Below, one piece after another: positions 1-8,265 of a stretch of 64,000 nucleotides of DNA. The position numbers and the translations under genes are program-made. Every line of letters starts with the position of its first letter. The stretch's first letter is position 1. The notes below the pieces were generated by a model. That model did no database searches. It was not told the origin of the DNA and saw only the letters and a program-made list of their open reading frames with translations. This DNA comes from Salinimicrobium sediminilitoris (lineage in GTDB: Bacteria; Bacteroidota; Bacteroidia; Flavobacteriales; Flavobacteriaceae): assembly GCF_020866905.1 (NCBI RefSeq), contig NZ_JAIVCC010000013.1, positions 248,001 to 312,000 on the forward strand, written 5' to 3'.

Positions 1-1761
1 CCGGGGGAAACAGGGAAATTCTGGTGGCCTTTACCCGTAGTGGTGATCGTGATCCTTGCAGTTTCCCTGCTGGAAGCCCTGTTCATCCTCCCCTCCCATC
101 TTGGCCATCTTAAAGAGAAAAAGCCAAAAGGTCTGGCCCTCAAACTGGAAAAATGGCAGCAAAAATTTGCTGATGCTTTTGACAGATTTATACAGAATTA
201 TTACCGGCCGCTTCTCGACAAATCCCTCAAGTATCGCTATATAACCCTTACCGCAGCCATTGCACTTTTAATTATGGTGGGCGGCTATGGCTACAGCGAC
301 CATATGGGAATGATCATGATGCCCGAAGTAGCTGCCGATGAAATCGAAGCCGGGGTGCGCCTGCCCGAAGGCACCACTACCCCACAAGCCGCGAAAGTAG
401 CCGAAGAGATCACCAACTCTACCTTTGAAATGTTTGAAAAGCACAACCTTTTTGAAGCTGCCGAAGGGGTGAAAACCAATGTGAGAGGACAAAACTTTAT
501 TGATGTGGAGATCGTGATGAAACCACCCGATGAACGGGAAATGACTGCCAGGGAGGTAATCGAATTATGGCGGGATAATATTGGTGAAATTGAAGGTGTA
601 GACCAGATAACATTTGAAGCCGAGCGCGGCCCCGGCGGCTATCAACAGGCAATAAGTGTTGATCTTAGCCACACCAATATTGAGGTGCTGGAAAAAGCCA
701 GTACGGCATTTTCCCAAAGACTTGAGGCTTTTGAAAATACCCGCGACATTAATGACAACTATAATAAAGGAAAGCAGCAATTCGATTTCAAGCTCCTTCC
801 ACAGGGGCGAAATCTTGGCCTCACCTCCAACGAGGTTGGGCGGCAGGTAAGGGATGCTTTTTATGGAGCTTTGGCCATGAGGCAAATGCGGGCCACAAAC
901 GAGATCGAGGTGAGGGTAAAACTGCCCCTGGAGGAGAGACGAAATATTCAAAACCTGGAGAATTTTCTAATAAGAACCTCGCAAGGAGTGGAGGTGCCTT
1001 TGATGGATGTGGTAGAGATAGAAAAAGATGAGGCTTTTAGCAGCATCAACAGGCGCGACGGCCGCCGGGTGGTGAACGTAGGCCTGGATGTAGAACCCGC
1101 CAATACTGTAGGACAGGTGCTTGCAGCGATCCAGAATGAAGTACTGCCACTATTGCGGGCCGATTACCCGGGGCTTACCTGGACCTTTGAAGGTAGCCAG
1201 GCCGATATGCGCGAGTCAACAGACACCCTTTGGGACACCTTTTCCATGGCCATGTTGATCATATATGTGCTACTGGCAATAGCCTTTAGCAGCTATGCCC
1301 AGCCGCTTATTGTGATGGCAGCTATCCCTTTTGGGATCGTAGGTGCAGTGATAGGACATATCCTTTTGGGTTACGATCTTTCCCTGGTGAGCCTAATGGG
1401 GGTGATCGCCCTCACGGGCGTAGTGGTGAATGACAGCCTTATCATGATTGATTATGCCAATAAAAAGCGGAAGAACAGTTCCATTTATGAAGCCATTCAC
1501 GAAGCAGGTCTCCGCCGTTTCAGGCCAATAATACTTACTACGCTTACCACTTTTGGAGGTTTGACTCCTATTATTCTTGAAAATTCAAGCCAGGCTTATT
1601 ATCTTATTCCCATGGCTATCTCGCTTGGCTTTGGGATCGTTTTTGCCACTTCCATTATCCTGTTAATTGTGCCCTGTCTTTATCTCATTCTGGAAGATGT
1701 GAAAATGTACATCCAGCATCGACGTACCGTGCCGCGAAAACTTTCTTCGGAAGAGGCTTAG
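1..1761 (+). CDS. RND efflux transporter permease, C-terminal part (partial)
   Basis: The frame is open from the first base, so the gene starts upstream and only 586 residues are present. RND permeases are usually about 1,000-1,100 residues, so roughly the second half is seen. The start has the tail of a membrane helix ([20 protein letters not shown]), then a predicted helix near residues 75-95, a large periplasmic porter region (about 100-400), and a closing block of helices (about 410-565) with the family-like stretch [15 protein letters not shown]. The protein would export hydrophobic or cationic compounds by proton antiport across the inner membrane, with a periplasmic adaptor and an outer-membrane channel; neither partner lies in the window. 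It resembles the broad AcrB/MMPL-like group of Bacteroidota; the substrate cannot be read from sequence. It ends 149 bp before the MscS gene. Confidence 0.9.
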   Translation, partial: PGETGKFWWPLPVVVIVILAVSLLEALFILPSHLGHLKEKKPKGLALKLEKWQQKFADAFDRFIQNYYRPLLDKSLKYRYITLTAAIALLIMVGGYGYSDHMGMIMMPEVAADEIEAGVRLPEGTTTPQAAKVAEEITNSTFEMFEKHNLFEAAEGVKTNVRGQNFIDVEIVMKPPDEREMTAREVIELWRDNIGEIEGVDQITFEAERGPGGYQQAISVDLSHTNIEVLEKASTAFSQRLEAFENTRDINDNYNKGKQQFDFKLLPQGRNLGLTSNEVGRQVRDAFYGALAMRQMRATNEIEVRVKLPLEERRNIQNLENFLIRTSQGVEVPLMDVVEIEKDEAFSSINRRDGRRVVNVGLDVEPANTVGQVLAAIQNEVLPLLRADYPGLTWTFEGSQADMRESTDTLWDTFSMAMLIIYVLLAIAFSSYAQPLIVMAAIPFGIVGAVIGHILLGYDLSLVSLMGVIALTGVVVNDSLIMIDYANKKRKNSSIYEAIHEAGLRRFRPIILTTLTTFGGLTPIILENSSQAYYLIPMAISLGFGIVFATSIILLIVPCLYLILEDVKMYIQHRRTVPRKLSSEEA

Positions 1762-1860
1762 CCGTCCTGGAAATCTAAAAGCTTCCTTAACACCTTCAGT
1801 AGCTTATTTGATTTTTCTTATCTTTATATCTTCCTGAAAAATTCCGAAGAAAAGCAGATC

Positions 1861-1882
1861 AAAAATGCCATTTTCGGCACCT
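1861..1882. repeat. Dispersed palindromic motif AAAAATGNCATTTT with GGCACCTT tail
   Basis: The near-palindrome AAAAATGCCATTTT is followed by CGGCACCTT. The same core and tail, with small changes, occur at 26886 and 19923, and the core alone at 39708 and 43390. Here it lies about 30 bp before the MscS start codon. Whether it is a protein-binding site or a short dispersed repeat cannot be told from one window. Confidence 0.45.
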
Positions 1883-1910
1883 TATTTAGCAGAACCTTCA
1901 GCTGAGAATC

Positions 1911-3731
1911 ATGACAGAAACCTTCCCCGAAAACCCCATTTTTAAAAGAAATATTCTAATACTCTTCAGCTTAATCTTTGTTTTTCAGCTATTGGCTTCT
2001 GCCGAAATGCATGCGCAAATCCCGGGAATGCAATCTGAAACAGAAGCCGAAGAACCCGAATGGCCCGAAGATGCCCTAAAAAGACGTACTCCCCGTGGAA
2101 GTGTCGCCGGATTCATCTCTGCCGTAGCCGATAAAAATTATGATCTGGCGGGTGAATATTTTAAAATTCCTGAAGGAGGATTAGAAGATGAGCGAAGTGC
2201 CGAACTGGCAAGGGAACTTCAAATCCTGCTCAATCAACGCGGGCAAATGATGCCCTATTCGTGGCTGAGCAAAGATATTGAGGGTCGGCTTGATGACGAC
2301 CTGCCCAATCATTTGGAGCGGGTGGGAACGATTAGCTCTTCGGGGGAAGATTATGATATTTTGCTCGAAAAGGTAGAAGGACCTTTGGGAGGACCACTCT
2401 GGTTGTTTTCAGATCAAACCGTACAATATATTGAGGAGCTTTCGGTCCTGGAAGAAAATGTCCTGCTTCTTAGCCGTATAATGCCGCCAATTTTAGAGCG
2501 ATATGAGCTGTGGGGAGCAACAATTGGACAATGGCTGGCCATCCTGCTGTTAGCTGCTTTTTCGTACGTAGTTGCCTGGCTCATCATCCATTTTTTCCTT
2601 TATATTATTCCCCTTATCTGGAAAAGAGCCCGAACAGAGCCTACTGCCGGGGTGCTAAAGGCTTTATCCCTGCCGGTCAAACTTTATCTTGCAGTATGGC
2701 TTTTTGTTATGCTGTCACAGGAAATAGGAATTAGTATCATCCTGCGGCAGCGATTTAGTGGCATCTCGATAATTATTGGTTTGCTGGCTTTCCTAATCCT
2801 CTTGTGGCGCCTGTCAGAATTCTTAGGAAACTTTAGCACAAACAGGATGAGTTCCCGCGGAAATCTTTCGGGAGTCTCTGTTGCGCTTTTCTTGAAAAGG
2901 GCTGCGAAAATTGCAATCATAATTTTTGGTATAATTGCCGTTTTAGGAACTATAGGAGTAGATGTCACCACCGGGCTTGCTGCCCTGGGAATTGGTGGTA
3001 TTGCCCTTGCCCTGGGAGCTCAAAAAACTATCGAAAATTTTGTGGGGAGTGTAACCCTTATTACCGACCAGCCAATAAGAGTAGGTGATTTCTGTAAAGT
3101 GGGAGATACAGTAGGAACCGTGGAAAAGGTGGGGATGCGTTCGACAAGGATAAGGACCCTAGCCAGGACAGTAGTTACTATTCCCAACGGGGAATTTTCC
3201 TCCAGTAAAATTGAAAATTATGCCCACCGGGATAAATTCTGGTTTAATACAGTCATAGGTTTAAGATATGAAACCACTCCAGACCAAATAAGATATCTCC
3301 TGGTTGAGTTGAGATCCATTTTATATGCTCATCCCATAGTAACTTCAGACACTACAAGGGTTCGCTTCATAGAATTGGGATCGGATTCCATAAACCTTGA
3401 AATTTTTACGTATATAAAGGTGAGCACCTATGATGAATACCTGGAAGTGAAGGAAGACCTGCTCCTGCGTATCATGGATGTGGTTGGAGAGAGCGGTACA
3501 GGTTTCGCTTTCCCATCTCAAACCATTTACTTCGGAAAAGATACCGGTCTTTCAAAGGAAAAATCCAAAACTGCCGAAGAGAAGGTTCGCCAATGGAAAG
3601 AGAAAGGAGACTTGCAGCTGCCTAAATTCGATCCTGAGCATATCAAAGAGATCGAAGACAAGATCCAGTATCCACCGGAAGGTTCTGCCGAGCAAAAAAG
3701 CAAAGGTACAGGTACCATTCCTGGTTTATAA
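1911..3731 (+). CDS. MscS-family mechanosensitive ion channel
   Basis: 606 residues. The protein has a hydrophobic N-terminal segment (about 14-35) that looks like a signal peptide ending near AEMHAQ, then a soluble periplasmic-type domain (about 40-190), several membrane helices (about 200-380) and the MscS core. The core is clear: the glycine/alanine-rich pore helix GIGGIALALGAQKTIENF (about residue 360), followed by the beta-domain signature TDQPIRVGDFCKVG and IPNGEFSSSKIENY. MscS-type channels open under membrane tension and release solutes during hypo-osmotic shock. The long N-terminus makes this a larger relative of MscS, like many Bacteroidota copies. The gene stands alone, 149 bp after the efflux gene, and the start ATG agrees with the signal peptide. 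The last 60 residues are charged and probably cytoplasmic. Confidence 0.92.
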   Translation: MTETFPENPIFKRNILILFSLIFVFQLLASAEMHAQIPGMQSETEAEEPEWPEDALKRRTPRGSVAGFISAVADKNYDLAGEYFKIPEGGLEDERSAELARELQILLNQRGQMMPYSWLSKDIEGRLDDDLPNHLERVGTISSSGEDYDILLEKVEGPLGGPLWLFSDQTVQYIEELSVLEENVLLLSRIMPPILERYELWGATIGQWLAILLLAAFSYVVAWLIIHFFLYIIPLIWKRARTEPTAGVLKALSLPVKLYLAVWLFVMLSQEIGISIILRQRFSGISIIIGLLAFLILLWRLSEFLGNFSTNRMSSRGNLSGVSVALFLKRAAKIAIIIFGIIAVLGTIGVDVTTGLAALGIGGIALALGAQKTIENFVGSVTLITDQPIRVGDFCKVGDTVGTVEKVGMRSTRIRTLARTVVTIPNGEFSSSKIENYAHRDKFWFNTVIGLRYETTPDQIRYLLVELRSILYAHPIVTSDTTRVRFIELGSDSINLEIFTYIKVSTYDEYLEVKEDLLLRIMDVVGESGTGFAFPSQTIYFGKDTGLSKEKSKTAEEKVRQWKEKGDLQLPKFDPEHIKEIEDKIQYPPEGSAEQKSKGTGTIPGL

Positions 3732-3834
3732 ATACTAAATTCAAACAGAAGTTGGATTGTACAGGTTAAGATTAATTCAACCTCAAAAAAATTTGCTTTA
3801 AAAATTACATTTTGATTCCTCATAATATACAGAT

Positions 3835-4296
3835 ATGGATTTCTACGAAAATATTAGATCGGGTAAAACCGAAGCAGTCGAACAAATGCTGAAGCAGGAT
3901 CCTTCCCTGGCAAACCAAAAGGATGAAAAAGGCTTCCCTCCTATTGTTCTTGCAACCTACAATGAACAACCTGAAGTCTCAAAGGTCCTGCTCGGGCATG
4001 CTGCCGATATTGATGCAAAAGACGTTGCGGGAAATACAGCCCTCATGGGAGTATGTTTCAAAGGCAACCTTGAAATCGCCCGGCTGTTGATCAACCGTGG
4101 TGCTGATGTCAATGCCAGGAATTTCGGCGGGGCTACACCTCTTATTTTCGCAGCGATGTTCAATCAACTGGAGATCACTCACCTGTTGCTGGAAAACGGA
4201 GCAGATAAATCAATGAGGGATGTGAAGGGGAATACTGCATACACCTATGCTCAAAAAGCAGAGAACCCAAAATTACAGGAGCTGCTTAAGCCGTAA
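3835..4296 (+). CDS. Ankyrin repeat protein
   Basis: 153 residues made almost entirely of ankyrin repeats. Four units can be read: about 4-35 (weak), 36-68 (GFPPIVLATYNEQPEVSKVL), 69-101 (GNTALMGVCFKGNLEIARLL) and 102-135 (GATPLIFAAMFNQLEITHLL), with a capping helix to the end. There is no signal peptide or membrane segment, so the protein is probably cytoplasmic and binds another protein. Small ankyrin proteins of this type often sit beside catalase or other stress genes, but no such gene is here; the neighbours are the MscS channel and a DUF1206 protein, and the gene may be a single unit. The partner is unknown. Confidence 0.85.
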   Translation: MDFYENIRSGKTEAVEQMLKQDPSLANQKDEKGFPPIVLATYNEQPEVSKVLLGHAADIDAKDVAGNTALMGVCFKGNLEIARLLINRGADVNARNFGGATPLIFAAMFNQLEITHLLLENGADKSMRDVKGNTAYTYAQKAENPKLQELLKP

Positions 4297-4427
4297 AAGA
4301 GGCCCCGGGTAAACCACATTTTTTTCCTTTTTCTTAGCTTTTTAAGGACAATACCTTAAAATATACATAATTCATTGGTGGATCACGTCTCTTTCCTTTA
4401 ATTTAGAAAAAAACCAACACCAAAATT

Positions 4428-5222
4428 ATGATAGACAGTAAGATTAAGACTATGGCCCGCACCGGCTTTGTGGCAAAGGGAGTGGTATATGGAATTATTG
4501 GCGTTTTGACCTTTAAAGCCGCTTTTGATATGGGTGGCCAAAAGGCAGGGCAGTTAAAGGTTCTTGAATTTCTGGAAAAACAAACATTCGGTAACATCCT
4601 GCTTATTTTAATGGCGATAGGTTTAGCCTGTTATGCTGCCTGGAGATTTATACAGGCTATAAAGGATCCAGAGAATATTGGAGATGACAAAAAGGGTGCG
4701 GCAAAACGCATCGCATTCTTTTGTAGTGGACTCCTGTATCTGGGCTTTGGGGTTCTTGCGGCCTTAAAAGCATTCGGGTCGGGAAGAGGTAGTTCGGGCT
4801 CCTCCGGTTCTGCCCAAAAATCCTCTTTTTTGGCAAGTGAAACAGGACTCTGGATCATTGGGATAGTAGGTGTAGGAATTATCATCGCCGGTATTTTCCA
4901 ATTTGTAAAAGCCTATAAGAACGATTATTATAAGAAACTTGGTCTTGCTGCCCTTGACGACAAAAAGAAAAGAGAGAGCATAAAGAAAACTGCCGAATTT
5001 GGTTTGAGTGCCCGTGGGGTGATCCTGGTGATCATTGGATTCTTTGCAGTCAAGGCTGCTGTAAATTCTAATCCTTCAGAAATAAAGACAACACAGGAAG
5101 CTTTTGGATTCCTTCAGGATTCGGCCTATGGTCCATGGTTAATGGGAGTAGTGGCTGCCGGTCTTGTAGCCTATGCGGCATATATGTTCCTCATGGCGAA
5201 ATACAGAAGATTTCATGCTTAA
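4428..5222 (+). CDS. DUF1206 family membrane protein
   Basis: 264 residues. The protein is an internal triplication: three related blocks each begin with a short amphipathic stretch (ARTGFVAKGVVYGIIG near 9, a diverged middle copy near 90, and AEFGLSARGVILVIIG near 189) and each carries two membrane helices, giving about six helices. This three-fold two-helix pattern is characteristic of the DUF1206 family, whose function is not established. A glycine/serine-rich loop (about 120-135) separates the second helix pair. No operon partner is visible; a strong hairpin terminator follows at 5338. Inner membrane location is inferred. Confidence 0.85.
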   Translation: MIDSKIKTMARTGFVAKGVVYGIIGVLTFKAAFDMGGQKAGQLKVLEFLEKQTFGNILLILMAIGLACYAAWRFIQAIKDPENIGDDKKGAAKRIAFFCSGLLYLGFGVLAALKAFGSGRGSSGSSGSAQKSSFLASETGLWIIGIVGVGIIIAGIFQFVKAYKNDYYKKLGLAALDDKKKRESIKKTAEFGLSARGVILVIIGFFAVKAAVNSNPSEIKTTQEAFGFLQDSAYGPWLMGVVAAGLVAYAAYMFLMAKYRRFHA

Positions 5223-5337
5223 AAATTAGGGGAATTCACCCATAGGTTTTAAAAGCAAACATACGTTATCTTTACACTTACCTTTAGTTAAGACATGATC
5301 TAATCAAAAGGTAATTTGTAAATTTTTGTTTAAAATG

Positions 5338-5368
5338 AAGAAGAGAGATTGGGGGATCTCTCTTCTTT
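5338..5368. terminator. Bidirectional rho-independent terminator
   Basis: A perfect 12-bp stem (AAGAAGAGAGAT / ATCTCTCTTCTT) with loop TGGGGG. It lies between the convergent DUF1206 gene and the racemase gene and probably serves both. Confidence 0.8.
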
Positions 5369-5370
5369 AT

Positions 5371-6069
5371 TTATGTACCTGTCTGTTCTTTTTGAAAGAT
5401 AAAATTCACAGCCATTTTTGCATGAAGATTAGTGCTTTGCAACAAAGGAAGGTCTGTGTCCTCTTCACTTATTAAAAGCGGTAGTTCGGTGCAACCCATT
5501 ATCACTGCCTGGGCCCCTTTTTCTTTTAGCAACTGGATATGGTCCAGAAAGAAAGACTTTGCAGATTCAGTAAATTTTCCGCGGGTGAGTTCCGCAGCAA
5601 TATAGTGGTGGATCTCATCCATAAAATCCTCTTCAGGAATAACAGTTTCAATCCCGAATTTCTCTTTAAGTCGCTTATGAAGGAAATCTCCTTTCATTGT
5701 AGCCCGTGTGCCCAGCAACCCCAATTTCTTATAACCCTTACGAGTAGCTTCCATCCCTATAGCATCGGCAATGTGTAAAATGGGAATGGATATTTTATCG
5801 TGCACATATTCGTACACCAGGTGTGGGGTATTGGCACAGATAACTATTGCCCGGGCGCCGGCAATTTCAAGCTTACGCGCTATGTGCAAATAAGTTGTTT
5901 TTATTTTATCAATATCATGCTCCCGCATAAGTTCTACATTAAGACTGTAAAGTATGAGGGGAGGGTTTATTTGAGATCCTGTCCTTTTCCCGGCCATCTC
6001 ATTGATGAGCCGGTAATAAACTATGGACGAATGCCAGGAAGTGCCGCCAATTAATCCGAGAGTACGCAT
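5371..6069 (-). CDS. Aspartate/glutamate racemase family protein
   Basis: 232 residues. The N-terminus MRTLGLIGGTSWHSS and the two conserved cysteine motifs, VICANTPH (about residue 82) and MGCTELPLL (about 193), are those of the Asp/Glu racemase superfamily, which uses two cysteines as paired acid/base catalysts. The closest named group is the RacX/YgeA-type amino-acid racemases; substrate choice (aspartate or another amino acid) is not decided by the sequence. It is a cytoplasmic enzyme with no signal peptide. Both catalytic cysteines are present, so it should be active. It is a single minus-strand gene, separated from the protease gene by a terminator at 6138. Confidence 0.88.
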   Translation of the reverse strand: MRTLGLIGGTSWHSSIVYYRLINEMAGKRTGSQINPPLILYSLNVELMREHDIDKIKTTYLHIARKLEIAGARAIVICANTPHLVYEYVHDKISIPILHIADAIGMEATRKGYKKLGLLGTRATMKGDFLHKRLKEKFGIETVIPEEDFMDEIHHYIAAELTRGKFTESAKSFFLDHIQLLKEKGAQAVIMGCTELPLLISEEDTDLPLLQSTNLHAKMAVNFIFQKEQTGT

Positions 6070-6137
6070 GGGTGGTAAAGTTTGTATAAAGGTACTTATA
6101 ACACTTTGCCGCAGGGCTGACCAAAGTCATTAAAACT

Positions 6138-6166
6138 AAAAAAAGCACCCCGAAGGATGCTTTCTT
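6138..6166 (-). terminator. Rho-independent terminator after the S8 protease gene
   Basis: On the minus strand a 9-bp stem with one mismatch (AAAGCATCC / GGGTGCTTT) is followed by a T run. It sits just downstream of the protease stop codon. Confidence 0.65.
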
Positions 6167-6183
6167 TTTAAAATTTTTGTCTC

Positions 6184-7413
6184 TTAATGTACAGCAATAG
6201 TGTCTGGATTGTTATCCCTGTCTCCCGATACTGTTCCCCCGGAAGAGACGTTACCCAATAAAAGGATACCGGCTACGTGTGGTGAGGCCATTGAAGTTCC
6301 ACTAATAGTATTGTACCCGCCGTTTTTCCATGTTGAGTTAATTGATACTCCGGGTGCTGCGTAATCTACAGGTGGATTTCCATAGTTAGAGAACGATGCA
6401 AACCTGTCTGAAGAATCATGTGCAGAAACTGTATAAATATTTGTTCCATTTACTCTGGCCGGTGAGGAATTATTGGCATCTGCACTTTCATTACCCGCTG
6501 CAAGAGCGAATTTCACTTTTGAAGATGCAGCTAATACTGCATCATCAAGCGCTTTAGAAGTTGGTCCTCCTAAGCTCATATTGGCAACATCTCCTGTTTG
6601 ACCGTATTGAGCTACGTGGTTCACCCCGGCAATAACTCCGGAATAAGATCCGCTTCCACGGCTGTCAAGTACTTTTACAGGAACAACGGTTGCTCCGGCA
6701 GCAACTCCAATTACTCCCACATTATTATCAAGAGCAGCTACAGTACCTGCCACATGTGTTCCATGACCATTGTTGTCATCTGGAGACCCGGCATCCCTTC
6801 CAGAAGTAAAGGCGTTAAACCCACGGGAAGCATCAACATTAAGATCTTCATGGTCAATGTCGATCCCGCTGTCAATGATCCAGGCCACATTGCTACCGGT
6901 GTAGGCAACTCCGCCATTAACGCGTGTTATTCCATAAGGCGTTGTCTGAGTACCTGTTCCTCCACCAGTATCGCCACCGCCGTCATCTGGACATGGTTCG
7001 CCATTTTTAGTCCCACATGGAGGGGCAAGAGCTACAATCCTGTCTTGCTCTACATAAGCAACATCATTGCTTTTGCTCAATTTTAGAGCAGCACTTTTGG
7101 ACATTCTTAGTGTCACGCCCGATAGTGCAGCGCTATAAACATTTACGATCTCGGCACCTTCCACCTCGTTCATGGTTAATACAGCCTGAGTTTTTTGCTG
7201 AACCTGCAAACTGTTAAGCTGGTGATCGCCACTCATTTTTCCTTCTTCCCTGTATACGACAATGTACTGGCCCGGGATAATTTCAGAATAGGACTGGGCA
7301 GCCTGAGGCTCCTCTGGAGTTGGTGAATTCGGCGTTTCGTCCTGGGAACACGACACCATTGCAGTTACGGCCAAAGCAGCCGCAAAACCGGAGTAGTACT
7401 TCTTTAAATTCAT
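6184..7413 (-). CDS. Subtilisin-like (S8) serine protease, lipoprotein
   Basis: 409 residues. A lipoprotein signal ends at MVSC with the lipidated Cys at 22. An inhibitor I9-like propeptide follows (about 44-130), then an Asp/Gly-rich linker (141-156), then the peptidase S8 domain. The catalytic triad is complete: Asp181 in DSGID, His217 in GHGTHVAG, Ser374 in GTSMASPH; the oxyanion Asn is Asn308 in AAGNES. It resembles the proteinase K/aqualysin branch. The protein would degrade extracellular or periplasmic peptides after self-removal of the propeptide. The C-terminus stops about 30 residues after the active-site serine region, with no PPC or type-9 sorting domain visible, so lipid anchoring is the likely way it is held at the envelope. 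It is a single gene with its own terminator. Confidence 0.93.
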   Translation of the reverse strand: MNLKKYYSGFAAALAVTAMVSCSQDETPNSPTPEEPQAAQSYSEIIPGQYIVVYREEGKMSGDHQLNSLQVQQKTQAVLTMNEVEGAEIVNVYSAALSGVTLRMSKSAALKLSKSNDVAYVEQDRIVALAPPCGTKNGEPCPDDGGGDTGGGTGTQTTPYGITRVNGGVAYTGSNVAWIIDSGIDIDHEDLNVDASRGFNAFTSGRDAGSPDDNNGHGTHVAGTVAALDNNVGVIGVAAGATVVPVKVLDSRGSGSYSGVIAGVNHVAQYGQTGDVANMSLGGPTSKALDDAVLAASSKVKFALAAGNESADANNSSPARVNGTNIYTVSAHDSSDRFASFSNYGNPPVDYAAPGVSINSTWKNGGYNTISGTSMASPHVAGILLLGNVSSGGTVSGDRDNNPDTIAVH

Positions 7414-7599
7414 AGTAAAGATTTTAGGTTATTGTTAAAAGATTTTTCGAATCTATGTTATTAAATCTTTAAATGAAACTTTTTAACAGCGACTACATCA
7501 GCATTTTGGGGAATTTAACAGCAAAAAATCAATGTAATTATACCGGTTTTGAAATGTTAAAATATCCTTATAACCTTTGCTCCTGCTGCTGTTATGAAA

Positions 7600-7640
7600 A
7601 AATAAAAAAGGCAGAATCTCCGGGATTCTGCCTTTTAGAA
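7600..7640 (-). terminator. Rho-independent terminator after the rhodanese gene
   Basis: The hairpin AAAAGGCAGAATC / GATTCTGCCTTTT is followed on the minus strand by a T-rich run. It lies 25 bp past the rhodanese stop codon. Confidence 0.8.
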
Positions 7641-7661
7641 CTTTAACATTTATTTGTAGGA

Positions 7662-7973
7662 TTATTCTGTCTTCTCTCCTTCCCACTGAGAAAATCCGCC
7701 AAGAAGGTTATAGGTGTTTTTAAATCCCTTTTGATCCATGATAGTGCAGGCCTGGCCGCTTCTGCTTCCACTACGGCAATAGACGTAATAATTCTTACTC
7801 TTATCCAGCTTATCAATTTCATCGATAAATTCCTGCCCTTTATAGATATCAATAACTTTTGCTCCGGGAATATACCCTTCCTCTACTTCCTGTTCAGTTC
7901 GAACATCCAGAATAACGGCATCATTATCTTCTGCAATTTTTTCTCTCCACTCTTCCTGATTTATTTCTTTCAT
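7662..7973 (-). CDS. Rhodanese-like domain protein
   Basis: 103 residues from the ATG that gives MKEINQEEWREKI; an upstream in-frame ATG would add 14 unlikely residues. It is a single rhodanese domain with the active-site loop CRSGSRSG (catalytic Cys about residue 75) and the early DVRTEQE motif. Such single-domain proteins carry sulfur as a persulfide on the cysteine, in sulfur transfer or detoxification; the partner is unknown. It is cytoplasmic. The gene is transcribed away from the trp operon and the space between them (about 290 bp) holds the trp leader on the other strand. Confidence 0.9.
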   Translation of the reverse strand: MKEINQEEWREKIAEDNDAVILDVRTEQEVEEGYIPGAKVIDIYKGQEFIDEIDKLDKSKNYYVYCRSGSRSGQACTIMDQKGFKNTYNLLGGFSQWEGEKTE

Positions 7974-8103
7974 AATTTTATTTTTTAAATTTATGCTCAC
8001 AAATATAAGAATCACCTGCTCTTTTAGAGCTCCTTTCCAACTTCAGATTGTTTATGCCTTAGAAATTTTTCCAAAAAATATTTTTTTAGAAATAATTCCC
8101 TTC

Positions 8104-8111
8104 TATATTTG
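8104..8111 (+). promoter_or_regulatory. Probable trp promoter -7 box (TATATTTG)
   Basis: TATATTTG is an exact match to the Bacteroidota -7 consensus TAnnTTTG. The expected transcript start, about 5-7 bp after the final G, falls at 8116-8118, directly before the leader-peptide ATG at 8120. I do not see a clear TTTG -33 box; a T run occupies that place. Confidence 0.6.
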
Positions 8112-8119
8112 CTATTCAA

Positions 8120-8176
8120 ATGAACATGATAAACAAAAATAACTGGTGGTGGAAGTCCTTACGTGAATCGTCGTGA
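8120..8176 (+). CDS. trpL: trp leader peptide with three consecutive Trp codons
   Basis: An 18-codon ORF encoding MNMINKNNWWWKSLRESS. The three Trp codons in a row (8144-8152) are far beyond chance for such a short ORF and lie between the promoter box at 8104 and the terminator at 8202, upstream of trpE. This is the layout of a ribosome-mediated attenuator: when charged tRNA-Trp is scarce a ribosome stalls at these codons. The start could also be the second ATG at 8126. The stop codon (8174-8176) lies inside the 5' arm of the proposed antiterminator, so a ribosome reaching the stop would mask it. The peptide itself is presumably not functional. Confidence 0.85.
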   Translation: MNMINKNNWWWKSLRESS

Positions 8177-8220
8177 GCAACACCTCCTGTAATCATATAC
8201 AAAGGCTTGTCAATCACGAC
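8170..8220 (+). promoter_or_regulatory. trp antiterminator hairpin (alternative to the terminator)
   Basis: Pairing read by eye: 8170-8176 (GTCGTGA) with 8214-8220 (TCACGAC), 7 bp; 8177-8180 (GCAA) with 8207-8210 (TTGT), including one G-U; 8183-8185 (CCT) with 8203-8205 (AGG). The three helices are collinear and take up most of the left arm and the start of the right arm of the terminator, so the two structures exclude each other. The Trp codons (8145-8151) can also pair with 8181-8187 with one mismatch, as region 1:2 of a classic attenuator. Confidence 0.65.
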
Positions 8221-8232
8221 AAGCCTTTTTTT
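8202..8232 (+). terminator. trp attenuator terminator
   Basis: A perfect 10-bp stem (AAGGCTTGTC / GACAAGCCTT) with loop AATCAC, running into seven T residues (8226-8232). It lies 34 bp before the trpE start codon, with no other gene that it could end, so it is read as a conditional terminator of the trp operon. Confidence 0.9.
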
Positions 8233-8265
8233 ATGTCCGTATTTCAGTAAAAACAGAAGAAAAAC

